Of a DNA stretch of 64,000 nt, positions 21,871 through 30,775 are shown one piece after another. Source of the stretch: Molanna angustata (taxonomy: Eukaryota > Arthropoda > Insecta > Trichoptera > Molannidae). Made by a program: the position numbers and the translations under genes. The stretch covers positions 8,221,186-8,285,185 of the forward strand of contig OY754980.1 in the NCBI GenBank assembly GCA_963576475.1, read 5' to 3'. Numbering within the stretch: position 1 is the stretch's first letter; every line of letters starts with the position of its first letter. Below the pieces are notes generated by a model. That model was not told the origin of the DNA. It searched no databases and saw only the letters and a program-made list of their open reading frames with translations.

Positions 21871-24844
21871 TTACATGACAATGTGAACACTATTGAATAC
21901 ATTTAGCATATTTATACAATTTGAAATAACATAGGATTTTACCAGTTTTTTGAAAATTACAATTGTTTTTGCTGATTTAATTAAAGTTGGAAGATCGTTA
22001 AATATAATAGGTGCTACATAAAAGTAGTTTCTCTGACCAAATAAAGTATTCATTCTATCTGGCCGGAAATTGAGAGAGACACTGCCTCTAGTCAATCTAT
22101 TTTGTTGTGATCTAGTAGCTGTATCCAAATTTAAAAAAAACTTGCACAACGCTTGTATGATAAATAATTGTCTAGGGCTAAGTACACCTGTCTCTTCATA
22201 AAGTTTGTCAGTGGGATAGCGAAAATCTTTTTTATAAATAATTTTCAAAAAAGTTTTTTGCACTATGCAAAGCGGAGCAAGAGCAGTTTTAGAACACGCT
22301 CCCCAACAGCATATGTTATAAGAAATTATTGACTGAATTAATGCATAATACACAGATTGAAGTTCATTAATACCAATTACATTTCTTAATTCTCTGAAAA
22401 TATATGTTAGTTTCCGTAACTTTTTTGATAAATTATTGATATGTACATCCCACCTTAGAAATCTATCTAACGTAACACCCAAATAACGTATAGAATCCAC
22501 ATTTTCAATTATATCACATTTGCAGTCAGAATAATCTTTACAATTATGAATTTTAAGTGAATACTCTGCTGATGGCACCCCTCTATTAGAAATACTGAAT
22601 GTTACAAACTTAGTCTTTTTTATGTTCAGTGTAAGTAAGTTAGAATCAAGCCATTTCTTTACCCTAAGCAAGTCCTTATTACATGTGCTGTAAGTCTGAT
22701 CCCAAGTAGGGGCATGAAAAATCAGTACAGTGTCATCAGCAAAAGTAATTATTTCACCACTGACATTCAGATCACAAAAATCATTTATATATACCAGGAA
22801 TAATATAGGACCAAGCACACTTCCCTGGGGAACTCCATAATTTATATTTTGAAAAGTGCTTCTGTATCCCTGGACCTCAACTAATTGTGTTCTGTTTTTT
22901 AAATAACTTTCAAACCACAACAGTGGTTCTCTTTTGATCCCCAAAGCTTCAAGTTTCTTAAGAAGCAAACCGTGCGACACAGTGTCAAAAGCTTTGGCCA
23001 GATCTAAGAACACAGCCAGACATTTATTACCAATATCAAGATTTTTAGTTATAGATTTTAGAACACTGAGCAATGCATCACAAGTACTTTTACCCTCACG
23101 AAAACCATATTGATTAGCAGATAAAATATCATTCTTTTCCAAGTATGTCATAATCTGAGTTTTGACAAGTTTTTCAATGATTTTAGACACTATATTGAGT
23201 AAGGCTATTGGTCTATAGTTGTTCACGTCATACTTATCACCTCCCTTATATAATGTTATAACTTTAGCTTTTTTACAATGTGTAGGGAAATTGCCAGACT
23301 CAAAACTGAGGTTAATTATATGGGTAAGGGGCACAGCCAAAGCTGAATTATTTTGTTTGAAAAGAGATGAAGTTAAATGGTCAACTCCACTGGAGTATCC
23401 AGAACTTAATTGATTGATTGTTTTAGTAACATCTAGCACACTAACTTTTTTAAATGAAAATATAGAATTAACAACCTTTGACGGCCTGAACTCATGAGTT
23501 AAATCACTTTCACATTTACCAATGGATTTTATAAGGCTATCAGCAAATTTAAACCCCACATTACTAAAAAAGTTATTAACATAGTTTGTGGCTAACTCAT
23601 AGTTTTTAGACACTTCCACTAAGTCATTATTTATTTTTAACGAGGTAAGAGATTGCGATTTTGTCTTCAAATTGACAGCTTCTTTGATAATAGACCATTT
23701 TTGCTTGATATTATCTCCAACATTATCAAATTTATTCTTGTAATATGAATGTCGAGTGGTCCTGACAATCCTAACGCACCAGTTCCTGTAGCGCTTGTAA
23801 TAGTTGAACAGTTGAATATCATTTGGAGATTTCTTACTTTTCAAATGAAGGCTGTCACGTTTTCGTAGGCAGTTGATAACACCTGCAGTTATCCAGGGAG
23901 TAAGTTTTTTTTATTTTAGGTTTAGAAATATTAGTAATGGTACATTCCTTTAGGCGTTGTTGAAGCAAGTGGATGAAATTGTTTGTAGCCTCATTCACTT
24001 CATCAGTTTCTAGGATTGGTAGCCACGTCTCAAGACTCAAACTATAAGTCAGCTTCGTTTCATCGATTTGAAAAGTCTTTTTATTTTTAATTGGTGTATG
24101 TTTATAAATTTTAGAAGATTCCAATTTCAGTATAACAGCATAATGGTCAGTGATGCTAGTCCGGTAAATAAAGCCAGAATGAATAAATTTAGATCTTAAC
24201 ATAATGTGGTCAATACATGATTCTGAGGAATTAGTAATCCTAGTTGCATCATTAATTATAACTTTCAGCTTATGCAAGGCGATTAGAGATAAATATTCTT
24301 GAGTGTTGACATTGTCATGATCCAGAACATTGATATTTACATCACCAATAATTCCTAAATTTTTTTCTTTGGAACTAGTCAGTAAGAGACCATTTAATGA
24401 GCATAAAAATTCAGAAACTGAATGCTGTGATGGAGATCTGTAAATTGCCAAAAATCTTAGGTCTTCTGGCAAATCTATCTGCAAGCAGTTTGCCCCATAA
24501 ATAGTCACCTCTGAAACATCTGCTGCAATGCACTGTTTAATGAAGACAACTACTCCATCATTTTGTAATTTATTATTTACAGTCTGATAGACTTGATAGT
24601 TCGGGAGAGATGGTAAATTATTTTCATGTCGAAGCCAACACTCAGTCAGAATTATAACATCGAATAAATAATCAACAGCACTCAAAAGAACACAAAATTG
24701 GTCAAAGTTTTTCTGAATAGAACGAATATTCAAACAAATTATTGAAACATTTGCATTTTTCATCATTTCAAAACAGGTATGAGGATTACTTATAGTTAAT
24801 GACAATACATCATTATCCAGATCTGTATTAATAAAGTCATTCAT
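21871..24844 (-). pseudogene. LINE ORF2: APE-type endonuclease plus reverse transcriptase, one frameshift
   Basis: Target-primed reverse transcription enzyme. 24844-23855 encodes the endonuclease: N39 in LNIRS, E68 in TECW, Y135 in AIYRSPS, D168/N170 in GDVN, D212-H213 in SCIDHI, and 232-TDH-234, so all catalytic blocks are present. From 23844 a 657-residue frame gives the RT: YRPIALLN (210-217), DLAKAFD (281-287), GVPQGSVLGP (337-346), FADD (368-371), LGVTLD (455-460), then a long C-terminal region. Between them the minus-strand run of eight A (23905-23912) shifts the frame by one base; past it, the RT frame reads LTPWITAGVINCLRKRD, which is the expected linker. The rest shows no stop, so the lesion is young, or an assembly/sequencing slip. 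Jockey/CR1 group by motif style; exact clade not determined. Confidence 0.9.
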
Positions 24845-24884
24845 TTTTTTAATTTCTATTCCCTGTTATCATATAACTCTTGAG

Positions 24885-25670
24885 TTATATGAGTTTCTTT
24901 AGATCATTTAGACATTTTATCACACTGATCCTCGATTCATTTTCAGAATTTTTGCGAATGAAAATCTTGTTGCGCTTGAACCAGACATATTTGTAATTCA
25001 TATCTTTAGCCCATTGTTTAGTTTTCCACAGAAGCTCCTTATAGTAAGGTGTAATCACCTCCCCAATAAAAACTGAAGTATTGCTCTCTCTTGCCTTCTT
25101 ACGAGCACTTAACAACTCTTGTTGGGCTTCATCCGTCTTAAACCGTAGCATGATTTTTTTTAATTTCTTTTTTTCCTTTGATCTGTCTGGGTAAACAAAA
25201 ACATTATCGACAGTATCAGGGTCGATTTCAATGCCAAGCGCATCGAAAGACCTAATAACAGTCTTCAATGGGGGCTCTTCAGGCAGTGCATCAAGTCCAG
25301 ATATCTCAACACACTTTTCACTAATTATACATTGTTCAAGATCAGCAAGTTGGATTTCTAGTTTATTTATTTTCAGATCTTTTATCAAGTTTTCGTTTTC
25401 CAGATGATCTACATTTTTTTTTAAATCCAAGATCTTAGTCATATTGTTAGTCATTTCATCATATTGTTTGCTAATGAATTCAATGTTTTTTATGACTTCA
25501 CTCAGCTCAGTTTCAAGATTCTTTTTAATAGTAGAGATTTCAAACTCAATCTTCTCAAAGACTTCTAGTTTCATTTCATTCAATTTTTTATCCAAGTATT
25601 TCATAATTCGATCATACTGATCATCAGATTCCATAGTTTTAGCTCTTGTTTGTACAGGATTTTGAGGCAT
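24885..25670 (-). CDS. LINE ORF1 protein, coiled coil plus FP-like C-terminus
   Basis: Nucleic-acid-binding partner of ORF2, expected to package the LINE RNA. I place the start at MPQNPVQTR (25670); an upstream in-frame ATG at 25748 would add 26 hydrophobic residues and is less likely. Residues ~20-115 are Glu/Lys/Leu/Ile-rich with heptad spacing (coiled coil). ~119-198 (VEISGLDALP to KKIMLRFKT) looks like the RRM-like segment of ORF1 proteins. ~199-261 (YYKELLWKTKQWAKDMNYKY, VWFKRNKIFIRK) resembles the C-terminal domain shared by insect LINE ORF1 proteins and the baculovirus FP protein family. 261 residues, no stop or frameshift. There is no visible zinc knuckle (CCHC), unlike many Jockey ORF1 proteins. 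40 bases separate it from ORF2. Confidence 0.85.
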   Translation of the reverse strand: MPQNPVQTRAKTMESDDQYDRIMKYLDKKLNEMKLEVFEKIEFEISTIKKNLETELSEVIKNIEFISKQYDEMTNNMTKILDLKKNVDHLENENLIKDLKINKLEIQLADLEQCIISEKCVEISGLDALPEEPPLKTVIRSFDALGIEIDPDTVDNVFVYPDRSKEKKKLKKIMLRFKTDEAQQELLSARKKARESNTSVFIGEVITPYYKELLWKTKQWAKDMNYKYVWFKRNKIFIRKNSENESRISVIKCLNDLKKLI

Positions 25671-25778
25671 TTTCAGATAATGTTCACAAAACAAAAAAAA
25701 ATATATTGAAGTTATGGTCACCCCAATACCAAATTTGTTTAAACTCAAATGTTATTGTTGCAAATAAAAAAAAACACA

Positions 25779-25816
25779 ACACGTCTTCACCATACAAAGA
25801 TAGTATTAACACTGAT
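25779..25816 (-). promoter_or_regulatory. Inr + DPE-like internal promoter of the LINE
   Basis: On the minus strand TATCAGTG supplies an initiator (TCA+1GT). AGACGTG lies at exactly +28 to +34 from that A, a perfect match to the insect DPE consensus RGWCGTG at its required spacing. Insect Jockey- and I-type LINEs are known to use such downstream promoters, so this probably marks the element's transcription start and 5' end. Coordinates may be off by one. Confidence 0.6.
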
Positions 25817-26104
25817 AGTATTAACAACCATTCGTAAACGATATTGTTGAATTTATTTCGGCGATGAATTTCAGCGATAAAACCGCTTCGGACAGTTTTT
25901 GAAATGGGTAAGCAGCGAAGGGATTCAAATTCCATTTACCATTTATGGACAATTCTATGGTGCATTAACATTGAATGTAATGAGATATGGACAAAGAAGA
26001 TTCTTACTTACAAAACTGAATGAAAATTAATTTTAAATATCTCATAGTATTATATAAGCACTGGTTTCTATTATATTCTGAGCAACTTATCTCAACGATG
26101 AAAA

Positions 26105-26345
26105 ATATGCATACATACATAGGCACACACCATCACGCCATGTCCCTTGCGGGGTAGGCAGTGAGAACCGAACGCCACATTTTTCTATCTTGGACAACCC
26201 CAACCTCTCATTCCGTTCCAGCAGCTTTGTATATTTTCTTCGTCAGGCGTTCCTCATTCATTCATCCCAAGTGGCCAAACCATCTCAATGTGTTAACTTT
26301 CATTTCGTTAATTACATTTTCTTCATCTTACATTATTTCCCTGTT
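26105..26345 (-). mobile_element. LINE ORF2 tail remnant, same family as 209-545
   Basis: Minus-strand frame pieces read NEERLTKKIYKAAG and MWRSVLTAYPARDMA followed by a stop, equivalent to the plus-strand copies at 209-545 and 62990-63120. An internal deletion removes the RGRPR block and parts are out of frame. Confidence 0.7.
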
Positions 26346-26604
26346 TCCCCATTTCATACCCTGATATACATCATTCTATATTACTTTTATCGATATATTG
26401 ATCATACAAAGGATATACCTACATATAAGTAAACTTCATTTCATATTTATTTTTATTTCATTTTATATGTACAAAAAATTGTGCGAATGTAGATTTATTG
26501 CCACAAGACAATCTCTTCCAACATTAAGCAAGTTCGATGGGTACAATGTTGTGATCGAATGCATGAATTAATACGTAATTTAAACGTTTACTTACTATTT
26601 TGTT

Positions 26605-26805
26605 AGCATCATGGTATAGTGGTTAATCGATTGACTTATGTGCTGGCGTCCTGGGTTCGATTCCCAGCAGAGAATTAATTTGTTTACAATCATTTCTCGT
26701 GTAATTATTGCTCTTCGGACTGGAAACACTGGTTATATGTAAATACCCATTTGAAAACAAAATATGGAACTTGTATAGGGTGCAAGGAAGTGTTCTAATC
26801 CAATA
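26605..26805 (+). mobile_element. SINE-4 (another tRNA-headed SINE)
   Basis: Head with A-box-like TGGTATAGTGG (26612-26622) and perfect B box GGTTCGATTCC (26654-26664), then body TTTCTCGTGTAATTATTGCT, GACTGGAAACACTGG and GTGCAAGGAAGTGTTCTAA. Relatives: 45150-45360 (+), 46885-46960 (-), 48620-48778 (-), body only at 35085-35210 (+). The anticodon arm does not fold properly, so it is not a tRNA gene. Confidence 0.75.
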
Positions 26806-26994
26806 TTACTTGTTTTTTTATCTTTTGTTCGTTTATGTATTTTTTCTATTGTTTTTTTAATTCATTTGTATAGTAGGTTAATTTTACTTTTGTATTCTAA
26901 CTGTACCTATTTTCGTGCTTTTACGTAAAGCTTGCGTCTTTACTTGCGTTAAATGAATAAATATACCAGCGACTAAGATATTTTCATGATGTAA

Positions 26995-27120
26995 TATGTA
27001 CTTATTTACTTATTTATTTCGTTATTTATTTATTCATTTATTCGTCCATTCATCCATTCATTCATTCATTGATCCATTCATTCATTCATTCATTCAATCG
27101 TTTCTTCGTTCATTCATTAA
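26995..27120. repeat. (TTCA)n/(TTTA)n tetranucleotide microsatellite
   Basis: Imperfect ATTC/ATTT repeats such as TCATTCATTCATTCATTCAA, typical of decayed retroposon tails in this window. Confidence 0.8.
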
Positions 27121-27179
27121 GTATATTTAAATTTATTTTTTGTTGTATTGTAGGTACATATTTCTATTATTATTATTAA

Positions 27180-27295
27180 ATGTACATCATTTGTGGACAA
27201 AAGTAATTGGTCTGTCTCATTTTCATTTCATAGAGTAATTTTTCTGTTTATTCTATAAGACTGTATTTGTCCCTTAAATAAATAAATAAATTCGT
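27180..27295 (+). mobile_element. LINE 3' end with (AAAT)n tail
   Basis: Contains TTGTGGACAAAAGTAATTGG, GACTGTATTTGTCCC and TTAAATAAATAAATAAA. The same 3' terminal sequence appears at 40680-40770 downstream of the 103-bp array, so both are ends of one LINE family. Confidence 0.65.
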
Positions 27296-27307
27296 TCGTT
27301 CATTCAT

Positions 27308-27576
27308 TCATTAATTTATTTATTTATATATTTTTTTGTCAAACGGCACTTACTTGCATGATAATATAATATAAATGATAATATATAATACAATGTGTAC
27401 TATTGCAATAAGGTTATGACATGACAAAATAAAAATATATATAAAAAGTAAGTAGGTACAACTCAAGGAAGGAATATATGAGAAAAAAACGATAGTTTTA
27501 AATATAATAACAATAGTTCATAGCAATGAAAGTACCTATAAAAAAGGATAAGGAGAGGAAGAGAATAGGAAGAAAA
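27308..27576 (-). mobile_element. Probable LINE 3' UTR, continued at 28231-28390
   Basis: Starts with ATTTATTTATTTATA (complement of an A-rich tail) and continues as AT-rich sequence up to the GC-rich insert. The coding end of a minus-strand LINE lies on the other side of that insert, so the insert probably split one LINE end. Confidence 0.45.
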
Positions 27577-27592
27577 AAATCAGGTATTATCA

Positions 27593-28214
27593 TGAGGAAA
27601 AGTCGCAGTCACCTACCCCACTCCATAGGGAACGTTATAGAACTAAGTGTTCTATTCATCCCCGGAGCGGCTGCTCGTCGGACGAAACAAGAACTACCAC
27701 CATGCATATTTCATACCACTGCCACTAAGAGTCCAACCACACTCGTGAAGGCCCGTCAATCATAGCAAGGGTTACCCTCCCAGCAGCTCCACGAACAACA
27801 GACTGCCACAGGGAGCCTTCGCCACGCCCGTTGTACTTTCAGTTCTTCGATTTCCACACCAGGCGCAGCGTCAGCTGCACCTGTCTCGTCATCAGCTCGG
27901 GTACCGCCGAGTGGGTCGTGCCGACCAATCATCACGGGGGGCTCCTCCACCCCTTAGTACTCATGTTGGCGAATTTCAGGTACACCACCGGACAGTAGGT
28001 ACTTTCAGTTCTTCGATTTCCATCGCCCGATGATGCAGACTTACTCATCGCCACGTTTGATGAGTCACCGCCGAGCGAGGCATTAAGGCGTCTGCCCTGC
28101 TCTTCCATAGGTAAGAATTGAAGAGGATACTGACCTGTTACCAAGAATCCTAGGGTGGGGCTGCGGCCACCCCCAACTTTACTGGCTAGGCCCCTATGGC
28201 CACAACCTAGCCCC
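27593..28214 (-). mobile_element. GC-rich 622-bp insert with 16-bp target duplication
   Basis: Flanked by perfect direct repeats AAATCAGGTATTATCA at 27577-27592 and 28215-28230, so it is a real insertion of 622 bp, visibly GC-rich in an AT-rich background. I orient it minus because that strand starts GGGGCTAGG and has a G-rich, structured leader followed by short open frames (MEEQGRRLN... from 28108). The opposite end has no poly(A) or microsatellite tail. A 24-bp direct repeat (27833-27856 and 27999-28022) lies inside. It may be the 5' part, or an internally deleted derivative, of an R-type LINE. I do not recognise the family. Confidence 0.85.
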
Positions 28215-28230
28215 AAATCAGGTATTATCA

Positions 28231-28390
28231 GATAGATATTTTTATTGTTCTTCTTCTTCTTCCAAACCAGGTCCCCCAGACGTTGTCGATCACTGCTGAG
28301 AAGGCATACCTATCCGCCGCCATACAGAACAATTTGCCAACGTCTCTGATGCCGGTCAACTCATGAATGTTGCGGAGCCATGACATCCGA
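28231..28390 (-). mobile_element. LINE ORF2 C-terminal remnant
   Basis: Minus-strand frame reads WLRNIHELTGIRDVGKLF, CMAADRYAFSAVIDNV and WGTWFGRRRRT, a standard LINE ORF2 tail (LRNIREWTG, LFRxAxDR, VxNVxx). No stop inside this short piece. Truncated at both ends. Confidence 0.75.
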
Positions 28391-28720
28391 CATATTTTAC
28401 TATATTATTTAATGTCTACGGACGATGCTCCTCTATCGAACACGATATTTTAATTCTATCGAGTGAGTAGGTATAAACTTAGGGTTTTTGTTAAATATTG
28501 TTTTAAAGATGCAATACTTTATTTGTAAAAAAAAAAAATAAAAAAAAATATTTTCTTTGCAAAGCAATTGTAAGACAATCAATAGATACATGTCAGGATT
28601 TGCGGAAATATTGTAAATTTATTTATAACGATTATGCTCACCGCGTACGCTACGGCAACAAGTATTAATAAACTTACTTATAATATTCTCGTAACATAAT
28701 TTATAACCATTTTCGTATTC
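28391..28720. other. AT-rich stretch, nothing recognised
   Basis: Includes an A-rich run near 28528-28552. No feature supported. Confidence 0.4.
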
Positions 28721-28724
28721 TGCC

Positions 28725-28910
28725 ATGAATCGCGCCGCGTTCTTTCTTCGTGCGCCTGCGTGTGGTCAGACGAGATAATCTACGTGGAGCGAGATGCTGG
28801 AGGGGGGGGGGGTGGGGGGCAGCGCCAACATGTTGTTGTTTGCTGTGTTGTATGTATTATTGTCTAGCGCGAAACTATATTTCAATAATGGCGGCGGGAT
28901 ATAACAGAGA
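28725..28910. other. Short GC-richer unique patch with G-run
   Basis: Contains GCGCCGCGTTC, GCGCCTGCGTGTGGTCAG and a run GGAGGGGGGGGGGTGGGGGG near 28799-28818, unlike the surroundings. The run could form a G-quadruplex. It could be a small regulatory or promoter-proximal region; no coding frame or splice pattern decides this. Confidence 0.4.
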
Positions 28911-29089
28911 ATCTGGATAACGCAAATATTTATTATTTCATGCATAATGCAATTACACGAGTAAATCCAATTGATGAGAAAGAAGGAAGCTCGAACAACA
29001 GACAATGCATGAGTGTAGATGAGGCTACGAATTCCAATCAAGATAGAAAAATGTGACGTACCTACGTTTTTTTTCGTTTCTTATTAGGC

Positions 29090-29205
29090 GCGATGGTATT
29101 TATGATGTGTGATTAGCAATCCAGTGAAATCGGGTTCGAATACTGCCTCGACCGATTTTACTCTTTCTCACCTATAGAACAAGCGATTGCTTATTTTATT
29201 ATATG
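29090..29205 (+). mobile_element. SINE-1 fragment, degenerate head
   Basis: Recognisable by TTAGCAATCCAGTG, GGTTCGAATACTGCCTCGAC and CTCACCTATAGAACAAGC. The A box is lost and the 3' body ends early. Confidence 0.7.
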
Positions 29206-29750
29206 TAAGTCATCAACAACACATTTATTCTGGGTATTAAAAAAATATTTAAATGAACAAAAATATATTTGTCAAATAATTACTTTTCTAGGTATATTCC
29301 ATGTTGTGGCTTTACTTATTATATTTTTTAAATTTTATAAACATTTATCAACCAGGTACTTATGGTTAGGCGCTGTTTTGGTTGCATGAAAGAGATTGCC
29401 TTTTGATTTTTAAGTTTATTCAAATTTTCTATTAAATTTTTTAAGGCACTGTTTTATAATTTGAACTTATATTCAATAATTTTAGTAGAGAAAAAACAAT
29501 TGTAAATATAAACTTTTAACACATTTACGTAGACACCTATTTGTTTTCCATTATGGAAATGAATTAATTCATCTTTGTTCATTTTATATGTATAATTTTA
29601 TACATCTTTTTGTCGTTTATTTTGAATTTTGTCGTGAAATGATGTAATAAACGATATCATTCTGTTTTTAGCTCATTCTCAAATGGACAGATTTTCATGA
29701 TTAAAATAATATATACAATAATAATATATTTTAAAATAATATATTTTAGA
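29206..29750. other. AT-rich stretch, nothing recognised
   Basis: No supportable feature. Confidence 0.4.
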
Positions 29751-30052
29751 TGTGAGGCACCGGCTTAGAATAGTGCTTCCACTCTTTTCTATTATTGTTT
29801 GCGAGTGTCCCGTAAGAGCCGGGTAATCGAAAATACAACATGCAACAATAACATCTCACATAGTTCAGCAATGAGGTTCACCACCCATTCCGAATATAGT
29901 GCCTTTTTTAGGTGAGACGAGACTGGTGTGTGGGTATACACAATACACATATATGTTGTGCTCCCTTTTATAAGGCAATGCACACCCGCACACCTTTCGC
30001 TGGTTACCCCACATTGTGGGATATGCCGTGATGGTATGAATGAATGAATGAA
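29751..30052 (+). mobile_element. Family C retroposon, full-length copy
   Basis: ~300 bp from GATGTGAGGCACCGGCTTAG to (TGAA)n. Markers: AAGAGCCGGGTAATCGAAAA, TAGTTCAGCAATGAGGTTCA, GGTGAGACGAGACTGGTGTG, CACACCTTTCGCTGGTTACC and GATATGCCGTGATGGTATGA. Tail-type end and variable truncation point to retroposition. No pol III boxes and no meaningful frame. Relatives: 12887, 16070, 17540, 33272, 36210(-), 39320, 40782, 47138(-). Confidence 0.8.
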
Positions 30053-30066
30053 AATAATATATACCT

Positions 30067-30305
30067 AGGTTTCAAAAATTAGATTGATAGGGAACTCAAT
30101 AAGGAGGCATAATTGTAGAACGTTGCGATGGCGCATTAAGTGATCATCTAAACAGGTTGTTAACCCTGTCTTGAGTTCCTGATTCTCCTATAACATTCCA
30201 TCTTCGTCTCTATTGAAATGTTTAAAATTTGTCATAAAATATCATTGTTTCCCGACGAGGGAAAAAATCCAATGTTTGTGTATTTTATGCAACTATAAAA
30301 ATATA
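30067..30305 (+). mobile_element. Family G single arm
   Basis: Matches the right arm of 13992-14690 (AGGCATAATTG, GAACGTTGCGATGGCGCAT, TCTTCGTCTCTATTG). It then continues through GTTTCCCGACGAGGG and AATCCAATGTTTGTG to AAAAATATA, i.e. to the end that the fold-back copy retains only on its left. So the 14-kb copy is truncated on its right side. Confidence 0.75.
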
Positions 30306-30327
30306 CGGTGATATACACTGTGGTATA

Positions 30328-30775
30328 TTTTTACTCCTCACTACCCCAAAGGAGGGGTGGGGAGTTATGATTTCTTAATTTTTACGGCTATTTTTATTGC
30401 AGATTATCAACTAGTATCATGATGAGTTTGTATTCTGAAAGTTTCTGTGTATGTTTGTGTTGTGTGCTATGTAAGGCTTGTTTATTTTACTTTATCGATT
30501 AAAGAATTAAGTACTCATTCAATTATTTTCAAATTTTGTAAATTTGTATATCTAATTCTCACTTAGACAGAGCTCAGGAAACTTAAAATTTGAAATTTCA
30601 TAAAATGGCATTGAAGAAATATCAAATTTTCATTATAAAATATTTAAATAAAAAAAATATTAAAAACTCATTTCATAAAACATTGAATACTTTGCGGAGT
30701 GACTTGGTACTGAGACCACAACCCGCTTTTTTTGTAATTTTCGTAAAAGTATTTTTTTTATTTTTATTTCCGTAA
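30328..30775 (+). mobile_element. Family E copy with terminal hairpin
   Basis: Begins with the hairpin ACTCCTCACTACCCCAAAGG...GTGGGGAGT (30333-30366), then ATTATCAACTAGTATCATGA, ACTTTATCGATTAAAG, AGCTCAGGAAACTTAAAATT and ends at CACAACCCGCTTTTTT. It lacks the GTGACCCC segment present in other copies. A 61-codon frame over the end is not a gene. Confidence 0.75.

Larger units (their letters stand above)
19150..25815 (-). mobile_element. Nearly complete Jockey/CR1-group LINE with expanded 3' region
   Basis: Order on the minus strand: Inr+DPE-like internal promoter (~25813-25779), short leader, ORF1 (25670-24885), 40-base gap, ORF2 (24844-21871, one frameshift), ~85 bp of 3' sequence, twelve 111-bp repeats (21785-20443), an inserted family F element (20408-19377), and 19376-19150, which ends in a TTTA-type tail (AAAT on the element strand). 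The last block looks like a LINE 3' end (CCTCACTAGGACTAGCC, similar to 43085-43120) but could belong to a different LINE. No target duplication identified. Confidence 0.7.

Noticed and set aside
26605..26678. tRNA gene with perfect B box
   Set aside because: The anticodon arm does not fold, and the SINE-4 body follows it as in other copies.
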